Assembly: GCA_011037195.1 (NCBI GenBank)
Contig: JAAEAF010014809.1
Coordinates: forward strand, 62,001-126,000
DNA from: Triatoma infestans
Lineage: Eukaryota; Arthropoda; Insecta; Hemiptera; Reduviidae
Length of the DNA: 64,000 nucleotides
Direction: 5' to 3'
The notes under the pieces were generated by a model, which worked only from the letters and a program-made list of their open reading frames with translations, was not told where the DNA came from and ran no database searches. Both the position numbers and the translations under genes were made by a program. Every line of letters begins with the position of its first letter. The stretch's first letter is position 1. This document shows, in pieces, positions 34,730-44,879 of this stretch.

Positions 34730-34890
34730 ATGAATCATTAATTAAACGGAAAGAATATTTCCTGAATCACTTAATTAATAATCAAGGATTGGATCTTCAA
34801 ATTTCGAGTGATTAAAGAGGGACATTCAGGTGTCCTTGTTAATGAATTGGTTGACAGACTAGCAATAGATGGTTTAAAAAACTTTGACAG
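34730..34890 (+). pseudogene. RNase H relic of a retroelement
   Basis: The plus strand at 34809-34875 reads VIKEGHSGVLVNELVDRLAIDG. This matches the end of RNase HI domains (the GH-x-G...NE-x2-D-x-LA pattern with the final catalytic Asp). The preceding LNNQGLDLQI-like text fits the strand before it. The remainder of the domain is unreadable. The element type is not determined. Confidence 0.55.
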
Positions 34891-35294
34891 AATCTATGTA
34901 TTCACAAACTACATTCATATAAGGTGATAGTCACTGACTGAAATATATCTAGAAATAGGGCAGAAATTGGCAAATGATTTTCAATGAATCGATGATCAAA
35001 AAGTTCTTAACTCAGTGGAAGTAGAAAAAAATTGGCAAAGCTATCATTAACATATAAATTAACATAAAACAGGCGGAAATGGCATTATGAGATTTTATTT
35101 GTACGGATACGATATCATCAACAGGTCTACCTGTGACTTCTTTCCAGGTGACAGATGGATGGTACCAGGTGACCTCTTTGACGGTAAATAGAAGATCTAA
35201 GAAGAAAGATGAACGACACTTGATACTATTGCAAGACGAATATTGGACTGGAAAGGCACTTGACTTTTTTGCAACTTGATTTTTTTACTAAATG
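34891..35294. other. No gene seen
   Basis: Nothing was recognised. ACCAGGTGAC-type short repeats lie near 35135-35180. Confidence 0.35.
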
Positions 35295-35596
35295 TTTAAT
35301 AGGATCCAAAGAGAGGATCTATAGCAGAGAAAGAGAGACAAAAATGACAGGACCACTCTCTCGCACTAGAGTGGGAGAAACTGCATAAATACAGCGACGG
35401 GAGGTAGATATAAAACAGAGTTCACTCGCCAGTCGCAACGTGCCATTTACCTTACCCTTTACCAATCTACCCTACTCTATCATTTTAGGTAAAGTCCAGG
35501 CAGGTAGGTGTCACTTTTACATTATACAGTGTTCAACCATTTATCTAGTATGTTCATTCAAACGAAACCATTTCTCTCCTTCATCATATTCGTTGT
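35295..35596 (-). mobile_element. Solo LTR, family B, with perfect 5-bp TSD
   Basis: On the plus strand: AATAGGATCCAAAGAGAGGA, GACAGGACCACTCTCTC, CACTCGCCAGTCGC, AAAGTCCAGGCAGG and TTCATTCAAACGAAACC, the family-B order in reverse. AAATG flanks it on both sides (35290-35294 and 35597-35601). The minus-strand promoter has TTTATATC-type text. Confidence 0.8.
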
Positions 35597-35624
35597 AAAT
35601 GGTATGCATTTTTCAAATGTTCCT

Positions 35625-35729
35625 GACCAGTTTCGGATTTTCATCTATCGTAAAGCAAAGTTAACAAGTTTATGTAGAGAATATACTTCAACTTGTGTCT
35701 GACAATGGATGAAAATTCGAAACCGGTTT
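35625..35729. repeat. Hairpin repeat with GAAACCGGT-type stem
   Basis: GACCAGTTTCGGATTTTCAT (35625 onwards) is nearly the reverse complement of ATGGATGAAAATTCGAAACC (from about 35706). The right arm reads CTGACAATGGATGAAAATTC then GAAACCGG. This resembles a degraded hammerhead core with a different stem II from the family at 8655. Confidence 0.55.
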
Positions 35730-35884
35730 GGGGTGTTACATGCTACGACGGTATAAAATACTAGATGTTACCCACCATTGCGGATCCATCCTTATATTCA
35801 AGAATTACTTTATTTTACTTTTTTTTATATTTTTTGTTTACATAAATGAATCCAAATGCTAAAACCATTTTTTCTGCAACCCTG

Positions 35885-36122
35885 TTGTTGTTTTCTTTTT
35901 TAATTTAAGGCGCTTCAACATCTATGATCATTGGCGCCCGGAGCCTTCTCAGTGCAATGCCAGCCTCCGGACAGAGTTCTCTCGTTTCACACAATACAGT
36001 CCATCACCAGACAGTGAGCTGTAGAGGCTCCTAGGAAGAAAAAATTTAAGGATAGCACAGCTAGACTCAAACCCGGGTCCCCCGCGTGGGAGTCCAGTGT
36101 GTTAACCACTTAGCTATTCCCT
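35885..36122 (-). mobile_element. tRNA-derived SINE (family S)
   Basis: The minus-strand head is AATAGCTAAGTGGTTAACAC, and the B box is GGGTTTGAGTC. The body has CTCACTGTCTGGTGATGG and ATTGCACTGAGAAGGC, with a T-rich A-tail at about 35900. A loose TSD (CCCTGTTGT / CCCTTGTTAT) is possible. Confidence 0.78.
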
Positions 36123-36217
36123 TCCCTTGTTATAATGTGACAAATTATTAAATCACACTTTTACCTTGGTAAATCATAATTATTTAATCCTAAGTAATAA
36201 ATATTTAAAAAAAGGTA

Positions 36218-36280
36218 ATATTGAAAATTCGTCACAATTTCAACATATTTACTAACAGAAGTAAAAGAAAGTAAAAACCG
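36218..36280 (-). repeat. Family H terminal fragment
   Basis: GAAAATTCGTCACAATTTC and a weak hairpin AACAGAAGTAAAAGAAAGTAA match the hairpin end of family H. Confidence 0.5.
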
Positions 36281-36813
36281 CTACAAAAATAAGATATAAT
36301 AATATTGTATAATAAATATATATGGGGAGAAAAAAAAGGTAGAAAACGAAATTTGTAATAATTTATGTTTTTTATTTTTTATTTTTATTTTTTTTATTTT
36401 TTTTATTGTCCTATAATAATGTCAGGAGATTTATCTTTAATTAATTGCTGCTAATGCTGCACAATATATATTCTGACAAAAGGTTATTTAAAAAAATAAT
36501 TTTCATTCTCTTGAAATTTGACCTAAATTTAAAATACTCAGCAATTAAAGTAAACAATTTAATTTAAAGTTTCTAATAACATCTCCTTTGATGTGAGCAG
36601 ACGGCTCGACGACGAGTTCTCTTTGATCATTCCTCTCCGCCACTTGCAACATTTGTTTTAAGAGCAAAAAAAAAAAAACAAAGGAAAAAGAAAATTAAAA
36701 TGAAATAATAAAAACACCAGAAATCGCTCACAATTATTTTTCCCTCTTCGTATCTAATTAAAAAAAAAAGAAAGAAGAAAATCTAGTATTAAACAATGAC
36801 ACTATTTTGCGAT
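36281..36813. other. AT-rich DNA, no gene seen
   Basis: T- and A-rich low complexity at 36360-36410 and 36665-36780. No gene. Confidence 0.45.
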
Positions 36814-37296
36814 AGATAGATAGATAGATAAAAGCTTTATTAAAAATTTACAAATATGTACAATAATAATAAATAGAAGTTCCAATGTACGAGGTACAAT
36901 ATGCAGGGAAAAAGGAGAAAAACATGCAGCTTTAGGAAAAATATTACGAGAGGAAGTGTTTCAGTCTTTTATGCCTGTAATGTATGGTGGGATCGTAGGA
37001 GGCTATTTCGTGGCAAAATTGATTAAGATGACAGTGGAGAGAAGGTCTAGAGTGGAGAGGAGTTTCAGCGAGACGATTTTGGGTGAAGGAATAAACTGGG
37101 GTTACTGAAGATTTTACGTGAAGTAGGTCGATTTTGGTGTGTCATGGTGAGTCAGTCGCAAGTCTTAGGAATTTGTTCTGGGTTATCTGAAGGTTTTTTG
37201 ATGTTACTGTTATACCTGTTCTGATGACTACTTTGTACCGTAGGAGTTTGTTTTGTTTTGTGAATTTACCAATTACCTGGAATTTTTTACAATTTT
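36814..37296 (-). pseudogene. LINE 3' end with (TATC)n tail
   Basis: On the minus strand: QITQNKFLRLATDSP (about 37190-37145) then an NQFCHEIASYDPTIHYRHK text (about 37030-36975). This fits the C-terminal region of Jockey/I-type ORF2. A 3' UTR with TTTAATAAAGC (polyadenylation signal) leads to a (TATC)n tail at 36814-36832. The 5' side is cut off by a SINE. The clade is uncertain, and the tail resembles that of the I-type copy at 41571. Confidence 0.65.
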
Positions 37297-37549
37297 TTTT
37301 TTTTTTTTTGTAATTTATGGCGCGTCAACATCTATGGTCATTGGCGATCGGAGACTTTTCAGTGCACTGCCGGCCTCTGGTCAGTGTTCTCCCGTTACAG
37401 ACAACACTTGTCCACCACCGAACAGTGAGCTATAGAGGCTTCTAGGAAGAAAGAAAATCTAAGGGCTGCACCGCTGGACTCGAACATGCGACCTCCGTGT
37501 GGGAGTCCAGTACGCTAACCACTTAGCTATTCCCTTCTCTTTACCAAAT
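37297..37549 (-). mobile_element. tRNA-derived SINE (family S) next to LINE
   Basis: The minus-strand head is AATAGCTAAGTGGTTAGCG, and the B box is CATGTTCGAGTCC. The body has CTCACTGTTCGGTGGTGG and ATTGCAC-like CAGTGCACTGAAAAG, and the A-tail is the T run at 37291-37309. A weak TSD (TTTACAA / TTTACCAA) is possible, which would place the insertion inside the LINE fragment. Confidence 0.8.
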
Positions 37550-38261
37550 ATTGAATTTCAAGTGAAGCATGATCTTTCCCAGAATCATATAAAATCAAGT
37601 TTTCCATTAAAATCAATAAAAAAAAAAAAATTGGTGTGAAACACTCACACAAATTTCTCTTACTCCAGTTTTCAAAATTCTAATTAGACAAATTTTATAG
37701 TTTGTGTACAAATTTGATGAAATTCGTTGGAGTTCGCCGAAAACTGAAAAAAAAAAAAATGTTCAGTAAAAGCGCATTTCCGGTTTACTAATTTTCCTGA
37801 AACTCGGAATTTTGCGCATCTATTTTGCAGAGCTATTCTCTGTTGCCATCGTCGTGTAAAAATTGTGTAAGCTGCTTTCGAATGGACAGGCAGTTGAGAG
37901 TAACTATTGAGAGATACTCTCGCGAGTTTTTCTCAAATAGACATCTAGCATTAAATCCTTTTCTCAAATAAACAATTATAAAGAATAATGATTACAAATA
38001 TAATTTTAGAATAAAAATAATTGTATAACCTCAACATTAATAAAACATGGTTTTTATAATACTATAAACTCATCTCATTACAATAAATTGTAAAACTTCA
38101 ATGTAGTAAATAAAATAAATCAAAAGAAATGATGATCAAAACCGAACAAATGAATAGAATTTATTTATCTGACTTCACAACGTCAATATTGTTTTCACGC
38201 ACAAAAACTATTCTAACTTTCTATTAGTTATTTAAATGAAACTTTACTGGCAAATACAGGC
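37550..38261. other. No gene seen; motif K at 37621-37668
   Basis: AAAAATTGGTGTGAAACAC then ACAAATTTCTCTTACTCC is a good copy of motif K. The rest is AT-rich and unrecognised. Confidence 0.5.
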
Positions 38262-38535
38262 AACAATCAGAGATATTTTCCGTGATATCCTCAGGCAATA
38301 TCTCGGGTGTTCCCCCATCATCAGGATGTTTTTGTTAAACAGTATAATAACATAGAATTGCACAGAGCAAATACTGTTGATATAATTTCTAATTAGTGTA
38401 TCAACTGCATTTGCTCAGTGCTATCTATTTATTATTACACTGTTTAACAAAAACATCCTGATGATGGGCGAACGCCCGAAACCGGTCGATGACCAAAAAA
38501 AGAAGCCGGATATCACGGATGCTTTCCAGCTGTGT
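38262..38535. mobile_element. Foldback element with hammerhead-like core, copy 2
   Basis: The left arm (38262-38390) and right arm (38397-38535) are inverted copies with AGAGATATTTTCCGTGATAT, CATCAGGATGTTTTTGTTAA and GAGCAAATAC in mirrored order. The right end continues GGATGCTTTCCAGCTGTGTG and GGAACCAACC, also seen at the outer edge of the 8655 element. The right arm keeps a complete core (38454-38491). The left arm's core is broken (GAAAC replaced by GAGAT). No ORF, and no clear TSD. Confidence 0.72.
38454..38491 (+). ncRNA. Hammerhead ribozyme-like motif, best copy
   Basis: CATC (38454-38457), CTGATGA (38458-38464), an unpaired T, GGGC-GAAC-GCCC (38466-38477), GAAAC (38478-38482), CGGTC and GATG (38488-38491). 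All three stems are as in the 8937 copy. The core box is the most common natural form, CUGAUGA. Predicted cleavage is after C38487. Stem III (ACCGGT) is self-complementary and would be formed best by two molecules or by neighbouring copies. Confidence 0.68.
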
Positions 38536-40179
38536 GGAACCAACCACACCGACAGACAACACTCCTTGATTTTTAATAATAATACCCAAACAAGACATTA
38601 TTAGTGTTAAGTAAATGGAATGAAATAGAAAGAGTGAAGGTAAAAAAACATAAAAATTCGTGCAGACATTCAGGTCTTATGGTTTTATTTAGTGGAAGAT
38701 TTCACTATAACTATCGGATAAAATTTGTTTAATTGTACTAATATATAATAAAATAACTTATCTATTACTCTAAGTGATCGTAGCACTTGGCCACATATAT
38801 AATATTGCAGTGATAAAAGCCGTTATTGCTTCAAATATACATCCTCACACACCCGTACTCGCATGTATATACACACACACACATATGGCCTCGAACAAAA
38901 GCTTCACTTTACCAGCCTCATTCCTAAGCGTTAGGGAAAAAGCTTCTCCTATCCCCCAAACTGCGTAATTAATGGCATCATTTGCGTTTGATGGCCAACA
39001 TAGTATAAGAGGGGTAAAAGGGATGGTAGGACTATTTGTTGTAGCCTGGGATATAAACAGGCCGCTCGTTACCTAACTACCGAGACAAAATACCTACTAC
39101 CTACGGATTACATCTGCTCTACTGTAGCCTACTACCTATAACCACCGTCACCCTCTAACCACGCTATCTGCCTTGTCCAGCCTAACGTGCCCCCCCCCCC
39201 ATTCCAATGTAGAGAAAACTCAAAGACCAACACACTGACACACAAACTGTGACAAATACTATACACACACACGCACACACATTTACTACCACTAAATTCC
39301 CTATATTCTCGTTTATTTATTTATTTTATTTTTACCCGGGCAATCCTTGCCACTATTGTAAGTACTTTTACCAGTGAAACAAGGCATTTTTCTCGACTAA
39401 CCAGGCAGGGTTTATTCTTCTTTTTTTTTCCTGCACATTCCACTCGTATATATATTGCGTTGAAAAAATAGAGGTTATTCTGAGATGTGACCATGGCATG
39501 TTTGTTGCCTTGTACCATAACAAATCTACTTAAAACAGACAAACTAACTTAATTACAAAGGAAATAAAAAAGGAAAAAATGTTACCGTTTTTTTGTGTTT
39601 TTTTTTTTTGCTTTTTCTCATTTTTATGAAACAAATATTATTTATATTAACAGAAAATATAATTGTTTAGAAATATAAAAATTCTCATAACTAAACTAAC
39701 AATTAAATAAACATTAATCGAATATTTAAACCAAGACAAAAATCTAATACATTCCAAGCTCAAGCTCGTTTCGTTTCAACCCCTTCTTTCAGTTTTATGT
39801 ATCAACTGATTAAAATAGCATTTTATTAATATTTTTTCATTACAAGAACCAAAATGACTAGAGAACAAATTTATTTTTATATAATAAAATTGGAGATGTT
39901 CCGAAATTTTCCAGAAAAGCAACACAGAATAAAAGAAGAATCTATTAGGGACAAATGAGCGATTGATACTGGGACTCTGTAAAACTTCATTCTACATCAG
40001 AATCAATTTTCTTTTTGGAACCTATTCCACTTTACTTGAATATAAGGGACTGTTATTGAGACCTAGAAAGTTAGTGAAAACGAGTTTTGTTTCTAAGCCC
40101 GTTTAAATTCAATTAAATATTTCATTTAAATATTTACAAATGAGAAGGATTCACATGTTTGTCATAATTAGAGGTGTAC
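38536..40179. other. No gene seen
   Basis: Contains a (CA)n run near 38873-38884, a TATA-like GGATATAAACAGG near 39048 that recalls LTR promoters, a C run at about 39190 and a TTTA-rich stretch near 39310. No gene or delimited element. Confidence 0.4.
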
Positions 40180-40732
40180 TGTAATGGTGTGATGTTGTGT
40201 TTATAGTAAGTAGCACGAGCGGTTTCGTATTAGGGGCTTGTAAGTATGTAAGTTTAAGAGAGAATGAAGTATTAGTAATAAACAAGAAATCAGACTGTTT
40301 TAAAAAAGATATATTCTCTAAGAGAAATTAAGTTACTTTAGATTATCACAGCAGCTTATAATAATATCTTATAACTTGATACTGGTATAGCTCTGATGCT
40401 TCCACCTTGATTTTTAGCACAAGTCTGTCTGTAAAAAAATCTCTTCTCTTTGTTCCTTCAATTCCTCCCCTATGAAGAGAAGGGGTAGTACAATACCAGT
40501 AACTGGACTTCTTCTACCTGTCTTGCCCTTTTGAAAGGGTATGTCACATATTTTGATAATTTTGATTTATTTATAAATTAATATATTTTAATGTTTTGCA
40601 TCCATCACAGAGGCAAGACTGAAGATATAAAGACGAAACGCCACACAAAAGCTCAATAATCCATTTGCCGCCACATCCGCTTTGAGCTTCCAAGCGTACG
40701 TAAACTACGCATTACCCTGTTACACCATTACA
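40180..40732 (+). repeat. Possible LTR, family E, copy 2
   Basis: It starts TGTAATGGTGT and ends ACACCATTACA, a perfect 11-bp terminal inverted repeat with TG...CA ends. The length is 553 bp. The first 80 bp parallel 25562 onwards. No clean TSD. CTGAAGATATAAAGACGAAAC near 40619 recalls hammerhead boxes but lacks stem II. Confidence 0.5.
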
Positions 40733-41559
40733 ATGTATTAGCGAATGAGCTTCAATTTTGACAACAAATCTCATAACTAGAAGTTGTCTCAAGCGGTAGG
40801 GGAAATTTGCTAAAAAGACTACCATTTCAGAGCTGCTTAATAATCGGCCATCAAATCAACATTGAAGAATCCAGATCAGTTACCGGTTTGAAGTTTGAAG
40901 TGTACAAATCAGTTATCAGATAAACTTTCAGAATTAGTATCCACATTAGATTGGCTAAGCTAGCAACATTTGTTAATCTACCGTTAGGACAATCAACAGT
41001 TCTAACTATTCGCATCGCTCTTCAAGCCACTACTCACAACAACCAAATACTCCATCATTCTATAATCATCATCAGGCTACCAGCAATCATCACATTTCGC
41101 TTCTGTCACACAATTCTCCATTATACTCTTCTCGTCTTAAAAACCATTAAAAATATAAATTGTGATTATAGTGCCACATCGTATGTTCGTTTTCATTTCA
41201 ACAAAATCTGTTATCATTACAAGAGGCAAAATCGTATTTTTAACACTATACTAAATAGATAAATATCAATACACACTGACGTTGCGGGTTTAGTATAACA
41301 CTTTATATTATTCATTAAGTTCTTTCGTCTTTCAATCTTTAAAATTAAACAAAATGTTACACTTAATTGAAATTATTATAATTTATTATTTTTTACATTA
41401 ATTTTAATACAAATTTAAATTTTTATAGGATAACATATTAACAAAAAACATTAGTGTGAATAATTGTTGTTAATACTTAGAATTAAGATAATTTTTAAAC
41501 GCAATTCATGCAATGGTAAAGCGACAAAAATAAATAATTACAATTAAATACAAGAAGAT
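40733..41559. other. No gene seen
   Basis: A 103-codon frame at 40951-41262 is low-complexity for a protein and has no domain I recognise. The remainder is AT-rich. Confidence 0.4.
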
Positions 41560-41570
41560 TATAGAGGGGA

Positions 41571-42635
41571 AGATAGATAGATAGATAGATTCTAACGGGG
41601 GAATTGGCTCTTCAGCCTACGCCACCGCGACACCCCAAGGATCTATTGTAGCACCCCCCGAGTTGGAGACCCTCCCCCTATCCTGTCCTTAACCGGACTG
41701 TGGAATTGGGGGGGGGCTCCCAGGTGGTCAATCAGAGCACCTGCCATCAGAGCACCCTCTCGAGTCCTGCTTGCCTTAAAAGACTTAATAGGTCCGAGAG
41801 AGGGCCCTGGCTGAGGCTTGTTGGCACCAGCTTCTCTTTACCAAAGAGGCGGTACCTTAGCCAGACCAGCCCCTCGCACTGACATACCACATGCAGTGCC
41901 GTCTCCTCTTCCTCCTGACAAAACCTACATAGGCTATCCGTTGCCAGGCCCATGCGATGCATGTGCTTATTTAATCTACAATGGCCAGTGAGAACGCCAA
42001 CTGCTATCCTTATGGCCACCCGGCCTAATTGGAGTAGTTCCGCAGTTAGCTTGGGCGTGTGGCTATGAATAAACGTTTTCGCCTGCCTCTGGCCTGGCCA
42101 GTTTTGACCCACTATTCCCTTGATCGGTCCTGCATCCATAACTTAATGGATGCACTCCTGAGGCATCTTGAGACACCACAGAACGGCTCCGGCCCGATAA
42201 GTGCTCTCATTGAACCCTCCCGGGCCAGGCGGTCCGCCGCCTCATTGCCTCTGTAACCCGAGTGCCCAGGTACCCAAACCAGGAAGACCTTATTATGGCT
42301 ACTAATTTCCCTGAGTGCACCTAGGCAGTCCCACACCAGCCTTGAGCTGATCTCCCACGAGTCAATTGCCCGCAGAGCAGCCTGGCTATCCGAATAAATG
42401 ACGACTCTGGAGTTATACACTCCCCGTCTTCTTATTTCGGCGGCGCAGATAATAATCGCGACTAGCTCCGCCTGAAAGACCGTAGCTAGCCTTCCCAGGC
42501 TCACCGAGATATTACATCTCGGATGAGCCCCGTACACGCCGGCTCCCACTCCATCTTCCATCTTGGACCCGTCCGTGTACCACATAGATTCGCCTGTAAT
42601 TGGCGGCCCATTCTTCCATGCCCCTCTGTCTAATA
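41571..42635 (-). pseudogene. I-type LINE: RNase H and C-terminal knuckle, 11-bp TSD
   Basis: The minus-strand frame 42635-42112 carries a near-complete RNase H: WYTDGS, FQAELVAI, YSDSQAALRAI and LVWVPGHSG. NEAADRLAREG follows, so all expected acidic residues are visible. A frameshift leads to the C-terminal segment (42139-41747) with LTGHCRLNKHMHRMGL and the knuckle C-x2-C...H-x4-C (LCRFCQEEEETALHVVCQC). The 3' UTR ends in (ATCT)n. TATAGAGGGGA flanks it at 41560-41570 and 42636-42646. The open frame runs on into flanking DNA, so its first 15 or so residues are not part of the element. This is the least decayed RNase H in the window. Confidence 0.93.
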
Positions 42636-42839
42636 TATAGAGGGGAAACCTCAAATTAATTTTAATTTTGAAAGCGATAAGTTCCAATGAAACTTAGTCC
42701 TTTTACATAAATAGCTTTGTATTAGAGCTGAAACGATATAAAGTTATTAAAAGAGAATCACCTATACAGAAAGGTAAAGACTATTCTGTTTATGACATCA
42801 ATCGCAGACGATGCTTAGTGCCGGTAATTATTTTTTGCT
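42636..42839 (+). repeat. Family J repeat, copy split by LINE
   Basis: It matches 43948-44147 at nearly every position over 200 bp (AGGGGAAACCTCAAATTAAT, GAAAGCGATAAGTTCCAA, CGCAGACGATGCTTAGTGCC). Its left part (ATACAAGAAGATTATAGAGG, about 41548-41570) lies on the other side of the inserted LINE. Confidence 0.9.
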
Positions 42840-42996
42840 TTGAAGATACTTTGTTCACACACGCACACACTCAATTCAGGACCAAACATTTGGTTCGTAG
42901 TCAGGCGACCACAAAAGTGTATTTCCAGTGACAAACCAAGTTCGCAAATAAGACACGATCACAATAGTTCCCCTTGCTAGGAGAGTAAGAAATAAT
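42840..42996 (-). repeat. Family H fragment
   Basis: CACACACGCACACAC, GTGTATTTCCAGTGACAAAC, GACACGATCACAATAG and TGCTAGGAGAGTAAGAAA in the minus-strand family H order. Confidence 0.6.
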
Positions 42997-43254
42997 TAAC
43001 AAAAGTTTGGATTGGGTCCACATACCCATAAAACCGTACCTAACTCCAATAAAAATTCTCTCTCTATATATATAAAACCTTTTTTTTGTGTTTCAAAAAA
43101 TTTCAAATATAAAGTCATTTCTCCCATTTATACAATACCCTTTTATCAGCTGGTCTCTTATTTCTCGTAATTGGCGTCTAAATCTTTGCTCATTCTCTCG
43201 ACAGAACTCGCTTTTTCATTTTATCTTCGGATTAATAAGGTTACATTCTCATTT

Positions 43255-43930
43255 TTATAATGCTCTTTTACTTTCTGTTACTCCTAGTAAGAGGAAGTAT
43301 TGTAATCGTGTCAAATTTTCGATATCGAGTTTTCACCGGAAATACCCGTTTTGAGGTCCCCTGAGTCAAAAAAGTGGTTTTTAGCAAATGGTCTGTGTGT
43401 GTGTGTGTGTGTGTGTGTATGTGAACAGCATAGCTCAAAAATGAAAAACAGTAGAAAGTTGAAATTTGATATTCCGTTTAGGTATCACAATGGGATCTGA
43501 CAGTACGTTATCTGTCAAAATTTCTCAATCGGAAGTACCAATTTAAACGTTGTTTTTTTTAAGTTTTTGCGATTTTCTCGAAAACCGCTCCGACGATTTT
43601 CATTAAACTTTGTGAATCAACTACACATACAAAGAGCTACAACTTTTATTTGAAACATTTCTACGGGAAAATTCATTTAAGGGCCCTTCCGGGGGAGAGG
43701 CGGGGTTAGGTTTTCGTTTAAAGTGCTTTTTCAGTTTATTAGACAATTCTGCCTTCTTAATAATGCTAATTAGAGTTAAATATGTTGTTGAAATTCTGAG
43801 TTGGAGAAAATCGTATAAACGGAAGTACGTTTATTTTAACACTTTACTAAATGATTTATTCACTTTTTCGCGATTTTCTCAAAAATGGCTCCGACGATTT
43901 TGTTGGAACTTCGCTATAAATTAAACATCC
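43255..43930 (+). repeat. Family H repeat, longest plus copy
   Basis: Hairpin TACTTTCTGTTACTCCTAG / TAAGAGGAAGTA at 43267-43295, then GTCAAATTTTCGATATCGAG, CCGGAAATACCCG, (GT)n at 43394-43419, AACAGCATAGCTCAAAAATG, TTGATATTCCGTTTAGGTAT, CTGACAGTACGTTATCTGTC and a GGGGGAGAGGCGGGGTTAGG block. It forms a large inverted repeat with 44880-45415. Confidence 0.85.
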
Positions 43931-44147
43931 AATACAAGAAGAATATGGAGGGGAAACCTCAAATTAATTTTAATTTTGAAAGCGATAAGTTCCAACGAAA
44001 CTTAGTCTTTTTACATAAATAGCTTTGTATCAGAGCTGAAACGATATCAAGTTATTAAAAGAGAATCACCTATACAGAAAGGTAAAGACTATTCTGTTTA
44101 TGACATCGATCGCAGACGATGCTTAGTGCCGGTAATTATTTTTGCTG
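43931..44147 (+). repeat. Family J repeat, empty-site copy
   Basis: ATACAAGAAGAATATGGAGG continues directly into GGAAACCTCAAATT, without the LINE present in the 41548/42636 copy. About 97 percent of the 200 shared positions match by eye. Confidence 0.9.
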
Positions 44148-44879
44148 GTAATGTTGTTCATTTGTCTTATATAACCAGTCAGGTTTGGTTGCATATATAT
44201 GTATATGTTTATTTACTTTAATGAGAACTTAAATTAACCAATTTTATTCTATAAAAACAAAAGCCGTATGTAACATCCCTATAGGTCTTACTTTATATAA
44301 ACAATTTCAAATGTACATAAATCAGCAGATTTTAATGTTTATGATAATATTTTATTCCTTTTTAATGTCAAGCCTTTTAGGACATTTTTCATTAATTAAT
44401 TTCAGTTCTAATTCTTGGTAAAATGAAACAATTTCATAAAAGTTAATTAAAGTCATGTAAATGGATATTTGTTACGTACAAAAAAATATATTTTTTGTTA
44501 AAATATTTAAACTAAAAAATAAGTTTAATGATATTTTATATATATATTGATTTACATAATAGATGGATGGTGATTTTTAAATAACTACTTTACAATTCAA
44601 AACATGGTCACGTTTAATTTATGAATTCTAAGCTTTTTGACTACTTTTGTGTTAATAAAGATAAATAAGTTATGTAAATGAATATACTCGTATCCTTTGA
44701 AGGATTATCTTTAAAAATATCCAACTTAGCTTTATTTACCAAAGCAAACGAAATATCATTAATATTAACCAAGTATATTTTTTGATCACATTTGTAAAAT
44801 CACAGTTCGTAAAAATTCAGCAATCCTTCCCTCAGATTTCCACTTCCTATGAGCTTCTACATCTCTCTGGCCCGGCGAT
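44148..44879. other. AT-rich spacer of the H inverted repeat
   Basis: No gene or known repeat was recognised. Confidence 0.4.

Noticed and set aside
40619..40640. Third hammerhead-like motif (CTGAAGA ... GAAAC)
   Set aside because: No stem II between the boxes and no GTC-type site after GAAAC, so at most a vestige.
40951..41262. 103-codon plus-strand ORF as a possible small host gene
   Set aside because: No domain, signal peptide or neighbouring exon signals; composition like surrounding DNA.
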